From positions 62,001 through 126,000 of the forward strand of contig PBIN01000014.1 in NCBI GenBank assembly GCA_002720855.1: DNA of 64,000 nt, written 5' to 3'. Source of the DNA: Rhodospirillaceae bacterium. GTDB taxonomy: Bacteria; Pseudomonadota; Alphaproteobacteria; MPNO01; UBA2964. Under the pieces are notes generated by a model. It did not search any database and had not been told where the DNA came from. It saw only the letters and a list, made by a program, of their open reading frames with translations. Below are positions 7,983-17,864 of this stretch, in pieces. A program made the translations under genes and the position numbers. Numbering within the stretch: position 1 is the first letter of the stretch; each line of letters opens with the position of its first letter.

Positions 7983-10229
7983 ATGACAGTACAAACCGTC
8001 TTTCGAGTCGAGGGGATGAGCTGCGCTGGTTGTGTTGCGCGAGTTGAATCCGTTATCGGTGATGTTCCCGGCGTTGAGGAAGCGACAGTCAATCTCGCTA
8101 CCGGTCGAGCAGCCATAAAATATTTGGAAGACCTTTCAAACGACGCAGATTTTCGAAAGGCGATTACTGCGGCCGGGTATGGCGTCCGCGACCTCGACGA
8201 CAGTTCTGACGATGAGAAAGAAGAAGTCGGAATTTTACGACAAGACGTTTTGATCGCTGTTTTTCTGACTATTCCATTGCTGTTAATCGCCAAATTGCCT
8301 CTCGTTCCATCAGTATCCGACGCGATGTATGGACTCCTTCCTAAGGAAATATGGAAAATATTGGAGTTTGCCCTCGTTACGCCGGTTGTCTTTTTTGCAG
8401 GGTGGCGATTTCTGAGCGCGGGGTGGAGTGAACTTCGGCATCTCAATCCTGGTATGAACAGCCTGGTGATGCTGGGGGCGGGCGCCGCTTACCTCTATTC
8501 ACTACTGGTTCTTGTGGTGCCAGACTTGTTTCCTAAGGGCACAACGCAATCCTACTTCGTGGCCGCGGGTGTCATTGTCACTCTAATTTTGGTTGGACGG
8601 TATCTGGAGGCGCTTGCACGCGGCCGCACCTCGCAAGCGATCCAGTCACTGATGCGGCTTGAACCGGAAATTGCCCGTGTCATACGTGATGGCACCGAGG
8701 TCGAAGTGCCGGTAGCAGAGGTTGTTTCTGGCGATGTTCTGGTTGTCCGTCCTGGAGAGCGGGTTTCGGCAGACGGCTCTATCCTTGAAGGATCAACCCA
8801 GATCGATGAGTCGATGATCACCGGTGAATCGATGCCGGTCGAGAAAATGCCTGGGACCGAAGTCGTTGCGGGTACAATCAATGGTGCTGGTACCATCAGA
8901 TTTAAAGCAACAGGTGTTGGCGCAGACACTATCCTTCGGCGAATCGTTCAAATGGTTGAACAGGCGCAAAACGACAAGCCGGAAATCCAGCGGGTCGCCG
9001 ATAAAATCGCTTCGATATTTGTTCCGCTCGTCATCCTGATCGCGATTATCACATTTGTTGTCTGGATGGTGTTTGGAAACGAACCTGCACTGAGTTTTGC
9101 TTTTGTCACTGCGGTGTCAGTCCTTCTCATCGCATGTCCCTGTGCGATGGGTTTGGCGACACCGACGGCGATCATGGTTGGAACAGGTCATGGCGCTGAC
9201 AACGGGATACTCATCCGAAATGGCGGAGCACTGGAAAAGCTGGCTGCTGTCGACACGGTCTTATTCGATAAGACGGGCACGTTGACGGAAGGCAAGCCGG
9301 TGTTAATCGATATCGTTGATCCGGTTTCCGGAAAGGCAGTCGAAGACCCCGCACCCATTCTTAAGATGGCTGCTGCTGTAGAGGTTGAAAGCGAGCACCC
9401 GATTTCCAAAGCTATCGTTTGTGCGGCCAAAGAACAGAATGTTGATTTTCCGACGGCGTCGTCATTTGTTGCGCGTCCCGGCTATGGTGTTGGGGCGAAG
9501 GTGGGCGGTAAACAGGTGTGGATCGGTTCGCCGCGGTTGATTGCTGAAGAGGGTGCTGACGTTGACGGAAGCAAAGCGGCAATAGACGCAATAGCGTCGG
9601 CGGGAAAAACACCAGTACTCATGGCCATTGATGGCAAGGTTGTCGCAGTTTTTGGAATAGCCGATACCGCAAAGCCGGAAAGCAAGACGACCATAGAGTC
9701 TCTAAAAGGACTTGGTATGACCGTCGGTATGGTGAGCGGTGACAATAGCAGCACGGCGAATGCTATTGGCGCTGATCTCGGTATTGATAGGATTTGCGCC
9801 GAAGCATTGCCAGCTGACAAAGCCGGTGAGATATCCAGACTACAAAATGAAGGCCGCAAGGTCGCTTTTGTTGGAGACGGTATCAATGATGCACCAGCGC
9901 TCGCGACGGCAGATGTCGGTATAGCGATTGGTACGGGCACCGATATCGCGGTTGAAGCCGGTGACATTGTTCTTATGTCTGGCGATGTGCGTGGCGTGGC
10001 AAAAGCCGTCTCCCTGGCACGCGGAACGCTAAGAACGATCCGCTATAATTTTCTGTGGGCATATGGCTACAACGTGGCACTCATACCTGTAGCGGCGGGC
10101 GTCTTTTTTCCACTATTCGGCTGGCTGCTAAACCCCATGCTTGCGGCAGCCGCGATGAGTATCTCCAGCGTTTTTGTCGTTACGAATTCCCTGCGTCTCC
10201 GAAAACTCGCTCTTCCATTTTCTGACTAA
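7983..10229 (+). CDS. copA: Copper-translocating P1B-type ATPase
   Basis: A 748-residue inner-membrane heavy-metal ATPase. One N-terminal HMA domain carries the metal site GMSCAGC (Cys14, Cys17). TGES of the actuator domain is at 280-283, the transmembrane metal motif CPC at 385-387, the phosphorylation site DKTGT at Asp429, the HP of the nucleotide domain at 472-473, and GDGIND at 631-636. The CPC motif with a single CxxC HMA domain indicates Cu(I) export to the periplasm. About eight membrane helices are expected. It starts 36 bp from the divergent monooxygenase. No CueR-type regulator or copper chaperone is adjacent. Confidence 0.9.
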   Translation: MTVQTVFRVEGMSCAGCVARVESVIGDVPGVEEATVNLATGRAAIKYLEDLSNDADFRKAITAAGYGVRDLDDSSDDEKEEVGILRQDVLIAVFLTIPLLLIAKLPLVPSVSDAMYGLLPKEIWKILEFALVTPVVFFAGWRFLSAGWSELRHLNPGMNSLVMLGAGAAYLYSLLVLVVPDLFPKGTTQSYFVAAGVIVTLILVGRYLEALARGRTSQAIQSLMRLEPEIARVIRDGTEVEVPVAEVVSGDVLVVRPGERVSADGSILEGSTQIDESMITGESMPVEKMPGTEVVAGTINGAGTIRFKATGVGADTILRRIVQMVEQAQNDKPEIQRVADKIASIFVPLVILIAIITFVVWMVFGNEPALSFAFVTAVSVLLIACPCAMGLATPTAIMVGTGHGADNGILIRNGGALEKLAAVDTVLFDKTGTLTEGKPVLIDIVDPVSGKAVEDPAPILKMAAAVEVESEHPISKAIVCAAKEQNVDFPTASSFVARPGYGVGAKVGGKQVWIGSPRLIAEEGADVDGSKAAIDAIASAGKTPVLMAIDGKVVAVFGIADTAKPESKTTIESLKGLGMTVGMVSGDNSSTANAIGADLGIDRICAEALPADKAGEISRLQNEGRKVAFVGDGINDAPALATADVGIAIGTGTDIAVEAGDIVLMSGDVRGVAKAVSLARGTLRTIRYNFLWAYGYNVALIPVAAGVFFPLFGWLLNPMLAAAAMSISSVFVVTNSLRLRKLALPFSD

Positions 10230-10316
10230 TTTCCACGTCTGTGGGATGTGACACGTCCCGTCCGGCGCATTAAGATCGGGCGCTCCGTTTTACGCGTCAA
10301 TCAACAGGTTCGAAAA

Positions 10317-11930
10317 ATGCCCTATAGGGATGTCCGTGACTATATAGAGGAACTGACCCGCCGAGATTTACTCCATGTGATCGAGGAAAAGGTTAGCAAA
10401 GATACCGAATTGGTACCGCTGGTTCGGTTGCAGTTTCGGGGTTTGCCGGAACCTGAACGCAAAGCTTTCTGGTTCAAGAATGTCACCGATGCGCGTGGCG
10501 TCGATTTTGATGCATCGGTTCTTCTGGGATCATTGGGAAGCTCGCGGGTAATCTATGGAGCAGCGCTCGGCGTCGGGCCGGATGAAATCGGGCAAAAATG
10601 GGCCAGCGTTCCCGGGAATCATCTGCCCCCCAATCCGGTTGGCTCGGATGACGCACCGGTCAAGCAAGTCATCAAAAAAGCACCTGATCTCGGTAAAGGC
10701 GCCGATACATTTCCGCATCTCGTCTCGACTCCGGGTTTTGATCCAGCACCCTTTATTACTGCCGGCGTCTGGGTGACGCGCGATCCCGAAAACGGCGCCT
10801 ATAATATGGGTATCTATCGCGGCATGATAAAGGCGCCGGACCGCATTGGTTGTGCGACGGATGTTTCAACGCAGCACCTCGCGATCCAGTGGGAAAAGGC
10901 GCGACGCATGGGTAAACATCTCGAAGTCGCCCTGTTTATAGGCGGACCGCCCGCGCTCCTGATGGCTGCGGCAGCAAAAGTGCCCTACGGCGTTGATGAA
11001 TTCGGCGTTGCTGGCGCGCTCAACGGAGCACCAATTGATGTCGTTCAGGCGGAGACGTTTGATTGTGTCGTTCCAGCAAACGCTGAGATCGTCCTAGAGG
11101 GGATTATTCGCACGGACATTCTTGAACCCGAAGCACCCTTTGGCGAGGCAAGTGGCTATCTCGGGCCGCGCAAAATGGAAAAGGTGTTTGAGGTTACTGC
11201 AATTACCCACCGCGAACAGCCGATCTATCAGGGCATCGTCAGCGAGTTTCCGCCAAGCGAGAGCACCGTCATGCGTAAGGCGGCGTTCGATGGGATTTAT
11301 ACCAATCATCTGAAGACAGCCTGCAACATTCCGTCGGTGACCAAAGTGGCCTGCCATGAAATGGCGAGCTGCAACATGCTGTTTGTCATTCAGCTGGATC
11401 GCCCCGAACTTGGGCAGCCGTGGCAGGCGTTACGTGCAGCAGCCGCATTCGATGCGTCACTCGGTAAAATGTTTATTGCTGTGGACTCAGATGTTGATCC
11501 GGATTCGATGGATGCAGTGCTTTGGGCGTTGTCATACAGCATGCAGCCACACCGCGATGTTGAAATTGTTCGGGGTAAGGTGCCGCGTCTCGATCCATCG
11601 GTTTCGCCATCCGATGATCCACGGCAGTTTGCCTATCCAGATGGTCAGGGCACATCAACCATGCTCATAAATGCCGTTCGCGAACACCCATATTTGCCGG
11701 TGTCACTGCCGCGCGAAGATTTTATGGACGCGGCAAAGGAGCGTTGGGCATCACTCGGCTTGCCTGAGCTGGACCTGCAACAGCCCTGGTTCGGCTACCC
11801 GTTGACTCAGTGGACCGAAGAAAATCAGGAAGAGGCGGAGTTTGCTGTCACTGGTGAGTATTTCAAAACGGGAGAAAAACTCGTTGGCCGACGGACCACG
11901 CCGGATGGGAAGCCAATCGACGACAAGTAA
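10317..11930 (+). CDS. UbiD family decarboxylase (first copy)
   Basis: A 537-residue member of the UbiD family, prenylated-FMN-dependent (de)carboxylases of aromatic and unsaturated acids. The characteristic stretch EAPFGEASGYLG with its acidic catalytic residues, GIYRGMIK, and the segment PFITAGVWVTRD are present. A GTG at 10248 would add 23 residues; I prefer ATG 10317, because the MPYRDVRDYIEEL start matches the family and the extra residues do not. It follows copA and precedes an enoyl-CoA hydratase by 18 bp, so UbiD and hydratase are probably co-transcribed. prFMN requires a UbiX-type prenyltransferase, which is not in this window. The substrate is an unsaturated or aromatic acid, not identifiable further. 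Confidence 0.85.
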   Translation: MPYRDVRDYIEELTRRDLLHVIEEKVSKDTELVPLVRLQFRGLPEPERKAFWFKNVTDARGVDFDASVLLGSLGSSRVIYGAALGVGPDEIGQKWASVPGNHLPPNPVGSDDAPVKQVIKKAPDLGKGADTFPHLVSTPGFDPAPFITAGVWVTRDPENGAYNMGIYRGMIKAPDRIGCATDVSTQHLAIQWEKARRMGKHLEVALFIGGPPALLMAAAAKVPYGVDEFGVAGALNGAPIDVVQAETFDCVVPANAEIVLEGIIRTDILEPEAPFGEASGYLGPRKMEKVFEVTAITHREQPIYQGIVSEFPPSESTVMRKAAFDGIYTNHLKTACNIPSVTKVACHEMASCNMLFVIQLDRPELGQPWQALRAAAAFDASLGKMFIAVDSDVDPDSMDAVLWALSYSMQPHRDVEIVRGKVPRLDPSVSPSDDPRQFAYPDGQGTSTMLINAVREHPYLPVSLPREDFMDAAKERWASLGLPELDLQQPWFGYPLTQWTEENQEEAEFAVTGEYFKTGEKLVGRRTTPDGKPIDDK

Positions 11931-11948
11931 ACGTCAAGGGAGGCAGCG

Positions 11949-12785
11949 ATGGCGGGGAACTGGACGGTATTGCAGGAATGGCCGGAGCTTTTTCTGGAGC
12001 GGCTGGAAGGTGAAGGCGTCGCGCGTATAACGCTCAACCGCCCGGAAAAACGGAATGCCCTAAATGAGTCGCTGGTGGCGGCGTTTTTTGAAGCGCTCGA
12101 GTTGATCCGCGCTGATCGCGATATCAAAGCGGTTATAACTCGGGGCGCCGGCAAGGTTTATAGCGCCGGACTCGATCTCCATTTTTTACGCTCGGTCAGT
12201 AATGCAGGACTTCTTGATTGGGACCGTCCCACACCGACAATACAACTCGCCGAAGCGCTGCGCGATTTCCCCCGAATTATGATTGCCCAGGTTCACGGTT
12301 ACTGCCTTGGCGGCGCTTTAGGCATCATGAATTGTCATGATTTGGTATTCGCTGCCGACGATGCGCAGTTTGGGATGCCGGAAATTTTACGCGGCAGTTT
12401 TGGTCAACTCGTCACCAGCACCTTAATGCACGGCTCTATCCCTATGAAAAAAGTTACCTTGATGCAGCTTGTCGGAAAAAACATTTCGGGAGAAGAGGCG
12501 GATCGGTGGGGCGTTATTTCCCAATCAATGCCCTTGGCGGACCTTGAAGATACAGTGACTGAAATTGCGCGGGATATTGGCTCTCGTCATCTGGCCCCAT
12601 TGGAGCATTCGAAAATCACTGTGCAGATGGGCCGAGACCTCTCAATGTCGCAGGCCGTTCAGCTGGACCAGCTTGTTGGTCAAAGATTGCGCCGGGCCAT
12701 GGATCCGCTCAGCGATGTTGAATCTTATCTTGAGTCACAAAAGGGCGGTCCCAATCTCAAATACAAGCGTCCGGACGTTGAATAA
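11949..12785 (+). CDS. Enoyl-CoA hydratase/isomerase family protein
   Basis: A 278-residue crotonase-fold protein. The start is well supported by GGGAGG just upstream of the ATG. Oxyanion-hole segments are visible as KVYSAGLDLHFL (about residues 66-77) and VHGYCLGGALGIMNCHD (about 115-131), followed by the family's FGMPE. The Glu of FGMPE suggests hydratase or isomerase chemistry on an acyl-CoA, although crotonases also include decarboxylases and ring hydrolases. It lies 18 bp behind a UbiD decarboxylase, so the pair may process a decarboxylated unsaturated intermediate in sequence; this is inference. It converges on the flavin reductase gene. Confidence 0.85.
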   Translation: MAGNWTVLQEWPELFLERLEGEGVARITLNRPEKRNALNESLVAAFFEALELIRADRDIKAVITRGAGKVYSAGLDLHFLRSVSNAGLLDWDRPTPTIQLAEALRDFPRIMIAQVHGYCLGGALGIMNCHDLVFAADDAQFGMPEILRGSFGQLVTSTLMHGSIPMKKVTLMQLVGKNISGEEADRWGVISQSMPLADLEDTVTEIARDIGSRHLAPLEHSKITVQMGRDLSMSQAVQLDQLVGQRLRRAMDPLSDVESYLESQKGGPNLKYKRPDVE

Positions 12786-12797
12786 TCGAGCAGCTTA

Positions 12798-13475
12798 TTA
12801 GTCTTTGCCGCCTGCTTCGCCGACAAGACCAATCCGCCGCCGTTTTGCCATCTCACCTTTATCCAGCGGTTTCATCGTGAAGACCGATTCTACCGATGTG
12901 TAATCGTAATATCCCATCCGGGCGAGAGGCCTGATTTTGACAATGTCCACCTTACCGTCATCCATCAGAAATTCGTCTTCAATGTGGATGCCGACGACTT
13001 TTCCGATAACCAGGCTGCTATTGTGGCCGGGGTCGTCTGCAGGCAATGTCATGGTGGTGAACCAGGTGCATTCCATATGGACGGGCGATTCCGCGACCCG
13101 CGGCGGTTTGACCAACTCGGCGGGTGCTGCCGTCAGACCCGCCATTTCAAGCTCATCAACTTCGGGTCCGACAAAGGTCGACGATATATTGACCTCTTCT
13201 CTGAGATCGTAGGTTGCCATGTTGAACACGAATTCACCGGTTTGTTCGATATTCCATACTGTGTCTTTCAGCCGGTTCTTGTCAGGATGGGCCCCCGCGG
13301 AAATCATCACGTGAGGGGGATCGAAATTAAGCATTGTCCATTGGCTAAAGGGTGCGAGATTTACGACGCCCTCAGGGCTCAAGGTAGAAAGCCAGCCGAT
13401 CGGTCTTGGAACCACGAGTGATTTGAACGGATTATATTCAAGACCGTGATCGTTCTTGGCTGTTTCGTAGAACAT
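12798..13475 (-). CDS. Flavin reductase family protein (FMN-binding split barrel)
   Basis: A 225-residue protein of the DIM6/NTAB flavin-reductase-like family. Key segments are VVPRPIGWLSTLSPEGVVNLAPFS near 22-45, PHVMISAG, and the TGEFVFNMATYDLREEVN stretch. Such proteins bind FMN and either reduce flavin for partner monooxygenases or oxidise small substrates. The window contains flavin-dependent monooxygenases that need reduced flavin (luciferase-like at 4595 and the HsaA-like gene at 2560), which makes a reductase role attractive, but the genes are 7 kb or more apart. Divergent from the MFS gene at 13564, with an 88-bp shared upstream region. Confidence 0.8.
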   Translation of the reverse strand: MFYETAKNDHGLEYNPFKSLVVPRPIGWLSTLSPEGVVNLAPFSQWTMLNFDPPHVMISAGAHPDKNRLKDTVWNIEQTGEFVFNMATYDLREEVNISSTFVGPEVDELEMAGLTAAPAELVKPPRVAESPVHMECTWFTTMTLPADDPGHNSSLVIGKVVGIHIEDEFLMDDGKVDIVKIRPLARMGYYDYTSVESVFTMKPLDKGEMAKRRRIGLVGEAGGKD

Positions 13476-13563
13476 AGCGATCTCCTGTTGAATGCGTACT
13501 CTTTCCCAACTTGTCCGACACGGGCATCATGTATGCGTTAGAGGATGCAGGATTTCATTCTTG

Positions 13564-15000
13564 ATGAGTGATCAAAGCACGAAAACAGCTGAAGCCGAAA
13601 TCCCGGCACCGGCGTGGGGTGATTTATTCCGTGATGGGCGGGGCATTTACACCACTCTGGTTATCCTGGGTGTGTGCCTGCACGCCCTGCAAATTCTCGT
13701 CATTGCCATCGTAATGCCGACCGTCGTCGCTGATATCGGCGGGGCGGATTACTACACCTGGCCCGCGATGCTTTACACAATTGGGTCAATCATCGGCGCA
13801 GCCTGTGTCGGCCCGCTCTGGGCATGGCTCGATGTGCGGCGTGGCTATGGTGTCAGCGCATTGGCATTTTTGGTCGGCACGATCGGATGTGCGCTTTCGC
13901 CAGACATGCTGATCCTCAACATATCGCGGGGCATTCAAGGTGTCGCTAGTGGACTCGTCGTTGGCGGCGGCATGGCTTTGGTTAGTGGACTATTCGCTGA
14001 AAATATCCGGAAGAAGGTTCTCGCCGCCTATCAGGGAACCTGGATGATCGCCCAACTTTCCGGACCTTTTATTGGCGGGCTATTTGCACAGATCGGTTGG
14101 TGGAGAGGCTCGTTCTGGAGCATGGTGCCGATAATTCTGGTGTTTGCGGCGATTGCACTTCGTTACCTGCCTGAAGTGCTGCCCAACGAAGATGAAAAAT
14201 ACAAAAAGGCCCACATCCCGCTGCTACGCCTTCTCACATTAAGTGCGGGAGTATTTTGCGTGGCCTTGGCTGGTCAAAACAATGAGGTCCGATTTATTGC
14301 GCCTATGATCGGCGGCGCGGCATTTTTAATTTGGTTGGCATTCATGCTCGATCGGCGGTCAGAAAACAAATTGTATCCGACCGGAGCGATGTCCATTTTT
14401 TCGCCGGTCGGTCTTGCGCTCTGGATAATGCTTTTGATCGGTATGGTTCACACCACAGTGCCGTTATTGATTCCGCTACTTCTACAAGTTGTGCATGGCG
14501 TTGATCCCATCTATGTGGGTCTCGTGAGTCTGGTTATATCCGGCGGTTGGACCGTTGGTACATTTGCGGTTTCAGGATGGTCGGGTAAGAAAGAAATTTT
14601 TGCGCTCTGGATAGGACCGCTTCTCATAATGGCGGGCTTGGCAGGCATTACGGTAACGGCAACGCAACCGCTATTGGCTGTACTGGTATTCGCCTCTTTT
14701 GTATTGGGGTTTGGCGTGGGAGTTCAGAACGTCCATATTATCGCCCGCACGATGTCGGCAGCGGCGAAAGGAGAGGAGCGGGTCACGTCATCAGCTATGC
14801 CGTCCGTCCGTTCTCTTGGAACGGCGTTTGGTGCGGCGACGGCGGGGCTCGTGACAAACCTTGCGGGGCTGGGGAGCGCTACAACGGCTGAGGAGGTTGG
14901 CCCCGCTATTACAGCATCTTTCAGTTTTGGCTTTTTGCCGCTTTCGATTGCCGTTTTGATGATGTTTTGGTTGCTTAGATTGACCCGCAAAACGCAATAA
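13564..15000 (+). CDS. MFS transporter
   Basis: A 478-residue multi-pass inner-membrane carrier of the major facilitator superfamily. It has about 12-14 hydrophobic helices and an acidic, soluble N-terminus of about 30 residues. The motif after helix 2 is degraded (WAWLDVRRGYG), and a long charged loop near 195-205 (EVLPNEDEKYKKAH) separates the two halves. I start at ATG 13564, not at the upstream ATG 13492, since the preceding 24 residues are cysteine- and histidine-rich and not membrane-like. The family includes drug exporters and substrate importers; direction and substrate are unknown. Divergent from the flavin reductase. Confidence 0.8.
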   Translation: MSDQSTKTAEAEIPAPAWGDLFRDGRGIYTTLVILGVCLHALQILVIAIVMPTVVADIGGADYYTWPAMLYTIGSIIGAACVGPLWAWLDVRRGYGVSALAFLVGTIGCALSPDMLILNISRGIQGVASGLVVGGGMALVSGLFAENIRKKVLAAYQGTWMIAQLSGPFIGGLFAQIGWWRGSFWSMVPIILVFAAIALRYLPEVLPNEDEKYKKAHIPLLRLLTLSAGVFCVALAGQNNEVRFIAPMIGGAAFLIWLAFMLDRRSENKLYPTGAMSIFSPVGLALWIMLLIGMVHTTVPLLIPLLLQVVHGVDPIYVGLVSLVISGGWTVGTFAVSGWSGKKEIFALWIGPLLIMAGLAGITVTATQPLLAVLVFASFVLGFGVGVQNVHIIARTMSAAAKGEERVTSSAMPSVRSLGTAFGAATAGLVTNLAGLGSATTAEEVGPAITASFSFGFLPLSIAVLMMFWLLRLTRKTQ

Positions 15001-15169
15001 GACTTTTTCAATCAAGCTTTGCGCGTGCTACCTGCTATTGCCCCGATAGAACGTAATTTTTTGCTATATTTGTGGTAGGTGTTCGTTCTTCGCGCATGGG
15101 ATACTATGTTTGAGGTAATCCTGCGCACATTGCGTTGTTTCATTGGATCGCTAAATAAGGAGCATAGTT

Positions 15170-16318
15170 TTGGACGGCAGCCCCACCGAGAAAGTGGCAG
15201 CGATTGATTATCAAGGCGCCACGTCACAACGCCGGCGGTTCTGGATGTTCATGCGCAACGGCTTCCTCGGCCTCGTGGCGATCGCTGGTTTGCTGCTGCT
15301 CGCTGATTGGGGTTACGACCGCTACGCCAATGTATACATCGATGACGCAAGGATCACCGCAGATGTCATTTCGGTGAGCAGCCGCGTTTCTGGTTGGGTA
15401 ACGAAACTTCATGTCGGCGAAGGTGATAAAATTAGTGCCGGGCAAACTCTGGTTTCCGTTGACGCTCGGGATGCCCAGCTTCAGCTCAGCGAACTCGATT
15501 CCCGCCTGAGCGCGATCGAAGCCGAACGGGCGCGGGCAATCACCGAAAAGAAAATGATTGATCGTCAAACCCGGAGCGCCCAGTCAGTAAGACGGTCACA
15601 GGTACAGGCCGCCAAGGCAGCCCTCGCGGGCCGGAAATCGGATCTCGACCTTGCCCGAACGGATTTTGAGCGCGCGCGAACGTTGCTCAACAGAAAAGTT
15701 GTTTCGCGGCAACGCTGGGAAGAACGCCGCAATGAATTCCGGAAATCGGAACAGGCCTTTGAACAGGCCCAGGCTCAGGTCGCCGCTGCAACTGCGGCAC
15801 TCATTCAGGCCACCGCGGACCGGGAACAACTATTGGTACTTGATCGGCAACTAACGATGCTGTCGCACCGTGAGGCAGAGGTGTCCGCCCAACGTCAACG
15901 GCAGCTCTTGAACTTGAGGGACCGTATCATCACCAGTCCGGTAGACGGTGTGGTCGATAAGACATTTGTGAATCCCAGTGAATTTGTTACTGCCGGGCAA
16001 CGTCTTTTGATGGTTCATGATCCCAAGAAAGTCTGGGTCTCGGCAAATATCAAGGAAACAGACGTCCGTCATATCAAGATCGGTAGCCCGGTGACTGTGG
16101 GAGTAGACGCCTATCCCAACAAAATTTTTGAGGGCAAAATTTCGAAAATCGGCAATGCGGCGACAAGCGAGTTTGCCTTGCTACCGACACCCAATCCCAG
16201 CGGTAACTTCACCAAAATAGTGCAGCGCATTCGTATTCGCGTTGACCTCGATGAAAAAAGTGAGCTGCTCCGTCCTGGTATGATGGTTGAGGTGAACGTT
16301 GGCATCGACGACCGCTGA
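15170..16318 (+). CDS. emrA: HlyD/EmrA-family membrane fusion protein
   Basis: A 382-residue periplasmic adaptor of a tripartite drug-efflux pump. There is one N-terminal membrane helix (about 31-47), a lipoyl-like half (about 60-100, with ISSRVSGWV-type sequence and VGEGDKISAGQ), a coiled coil of charged heptads (about 105-230), then the second lipoyl half (ITSPVDGVVDK) and a beta-barrel domain. The start is TTG 15170, fixed by AAGGAG seven bases upstream. It overlaps the EmrB-type gene by 20 bp. The 169-bp region upstream has no gene and must hold the promoter of a unit that appears to run through the molybdenum hydroxylase genes. Confidence 0.85.
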   Translation: MDGSPTEKVAAIDYQGATSQRRRFWMFMRNGFLGLVAIAGLLLLADWGYDRYANVYIDDARITADVISVSSRVSGWVTKLHVGEGDKISAGQTLVSVDARDAQLQLSELDSRLSAIEAERARAITEKKMIDRQTRSAQSVRRSQVQAAKAALAGRKSDLDLARTDFERARTLLNRKVVSRQRWEERRNEFRKSEQAFEQAQAQVAAATAALIQATADREQLLVLDRQLTMLSHREAEVSAQRQRQLLNLRDRIITSPVDGVVDKTFVNPSEFVTAGQRLLMVHDPKKVWVSANIKETDVRHIKIGSPVTVGVDAYPNKIFEGKISKIGNAATSEFALLPTPNPSGNFTKIVQRIRIRVDLDEKSELLRPGMMVEVNVGIDDR

Positions 16319-17849
16319 CGTTCTTGCGGCCCGCTATGGGTCGAGTTATCGCTGGCTTCTTACACTGACAGCGATGCTTGGCAACATCTCACTGATTTTG
16401 TCCTCAACTATTGTGAATGTCGCTATTCCAAACATTATGGGGGCATTTGGTGTCGGCCAGGACAAGGCCCAGTGGTTGTCCGCGGGTTTCCTCGCGTCCA
16501 TGACGGTTGCCATGCTGCTGAACTCCTGGATGATCGCGGCAATTGGCAAAAGGAATACCTATTACGTCTCCATGGCGGTATTTGTCGTGGGTTCGGTGAT
16601 GGCGATCATTAGTACCAGCTTTGATATGCTGGTATTCGCCCGTCTTCTGCAGGGAGCAGGGGCCGGATTTATCCACCCGCTCGCTCTTCAGGTGATTTAT
16701 CAAATTTTTCCGCCTGATCAACGCGGCCGCGCGATGGGGTTTTTTGGATTTGGGATTGTTCTTGCGCCTGCATTGGGTCCGGCCTTCGGCGGAATTCTCG
16801 TCGATGCATTTGACTGGCGTGCCGTGTTCTGGCTGGTGCTGCCCTTCTGCGGCATCGGCTCGATCATGGCAGCGATCTTTATGCCGCCGCGCGAGACAGA
16901 CGTAACCCCGCCAACGATGGACTGGACGGGACTTGTCCTCGTTTCAATTGTCATGTTTTCGTTGTTGTCGGGTCTCTCTAATGGGTCACGAGAAGGATGG
17001 GGGTCAGACACGATCATTATCTATTTTGCGGTCGCCGCGGTTAGTTTGATCGGCTTTATCGCTTGGGAATCATTTACCGCCGAGCCGATGCTTAACCTTA
17101 AACTGTTTTCCAACCTTAGATTTGCTTCCGGCTGTGTGCTTTCGTTTATTTGGGGTGCTGGTAATTTTGGTCTTTGGTACCTCATTCCTCTGTTTGTCCA
17201 GATCGTGATGGGATTTACCCCGACAAAAGCTGGCTTTTTGCTTATGCCGGCCGGCCTTCTGCTTGCTTTGGTATTCCCACTCACCGGACGGATTAGCGAC
17301 TGGATTAGTCCAAGAATTCCCATCGTCATCGGCCTCACAATGACTTCTTTCTCCTGCTTTCTTATGGCGGGAGCCGATACCAATACCGCCTTCTGGGTTT
17401 TTGTGTGGTGGCTAATAATTGGCCGTGTTGGACTCGGGTGCGTTTTTCCACCCCTTACCACTGGATCCATGCGGGCTTTACCACCTGAGCAGGTAAGTCA
17501 GGGTGCCGGCATGATGAGCTTCTCCCGTCAGCTCGGCGGTGCGTTTGGAGTTAGTCTATTGGCAACGTTTGTCGATTTACGGACGGTTCATTACGCAGAA
17601 TCTTATATCGCGACGCAGACCTCTGGAAATTCTGCCACTATGGAATACTTGCGCACATTGCAGACCTATCTCGGACAGGCCGGAACGCCCGAAGCCTTGC
17701 AAATGCCCGCCGCGCTTCAGCAACTTGGCAATGCAATTTTCAGTCAGGCGACAATGTTGGGTTTCAGGGAAGGGTTTCTGATCTCCGCGCTGGTGTTTTT
17801 TGCAGCGATAATTCCCGGTAGTTTTCTCGTCAAACGTAAAACTGATTGA
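16299..17849 (+). CDS. emrB: EmrB/QacA-family (DHA2) MFS efflux transporter
   Basis: A 516-residue inner-membrane drug:proton antiporter with about 14 helices. Motif-C-like GFGIVLAPALGPAFGG and the DHA2 opening STIVNVAIPNIMGAFGV, with QWLSAGFLASM, are clear. The start is TTG 16299, overlapping emrA by 20 bp; the next ATG (16375) would cut off family-like sequence. With EmrA and an outer-membrane TolC (not in this window) it would expel hydrophobic compounds. The gene stops only 15 bp before the iron-sulfur subunit of the molybdenum hydroxylase, suggesting that the pump protects against, or exports a product of, that enzyme's substrate. This link is inference. Confidence 0.85.
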   Translation: MASTTADVLAARYGSSYRWLLTLTAMLGNISLILSSTIVNVAIPNIMGAFGVGQDKAQWLSAGFLASMTVAMLLNSWMIAAIGKRNTYYVSMAVFVVGSVMAIISTSFDMLVFARLLQGAGAGFIHPLALQVIYQIFPPDQRGRAMGFFGFGIVLAPALGPAFGGILVDAFDWRAVFWLVLPFCGIGSIMAAIFMPPRETDVTPPTMDWTGLVLVSIVMFSLLSGLSNGSREGWGSDTIIIYFAVAAVSLIGFIAWESFTAEPMLNLKLFSNLRFASGCVLSFIWGAGNFGLWYLIPLFVQIVMGFTPTKAGFLLMPAGLLLALVFPLTGRISDWISPRIPIVIGLTMTSFSCFLMAGADTNTAFWVFVWWLIIGRVGLGCVFPPLTTGSMRALPPEQVSQGAGMMSFSRQLGGAFGVSLLATFVDLRTVHYAESYIATQTSGNSATMEYLRTLQTYLGQAGTPEALQMPAALQQLGNAIFSQATMLGFREGFLISALVFFAAIIPGSFLVKRKTD

Positions 17850-17864
17850 GGATTCGGGAAGCCG

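Noticed and set aside
10230-10246. Terminator between copA and ubiD
   Set aside because: TTCCAC/GTGGGA can pair but the stem is short and no T-run follows.
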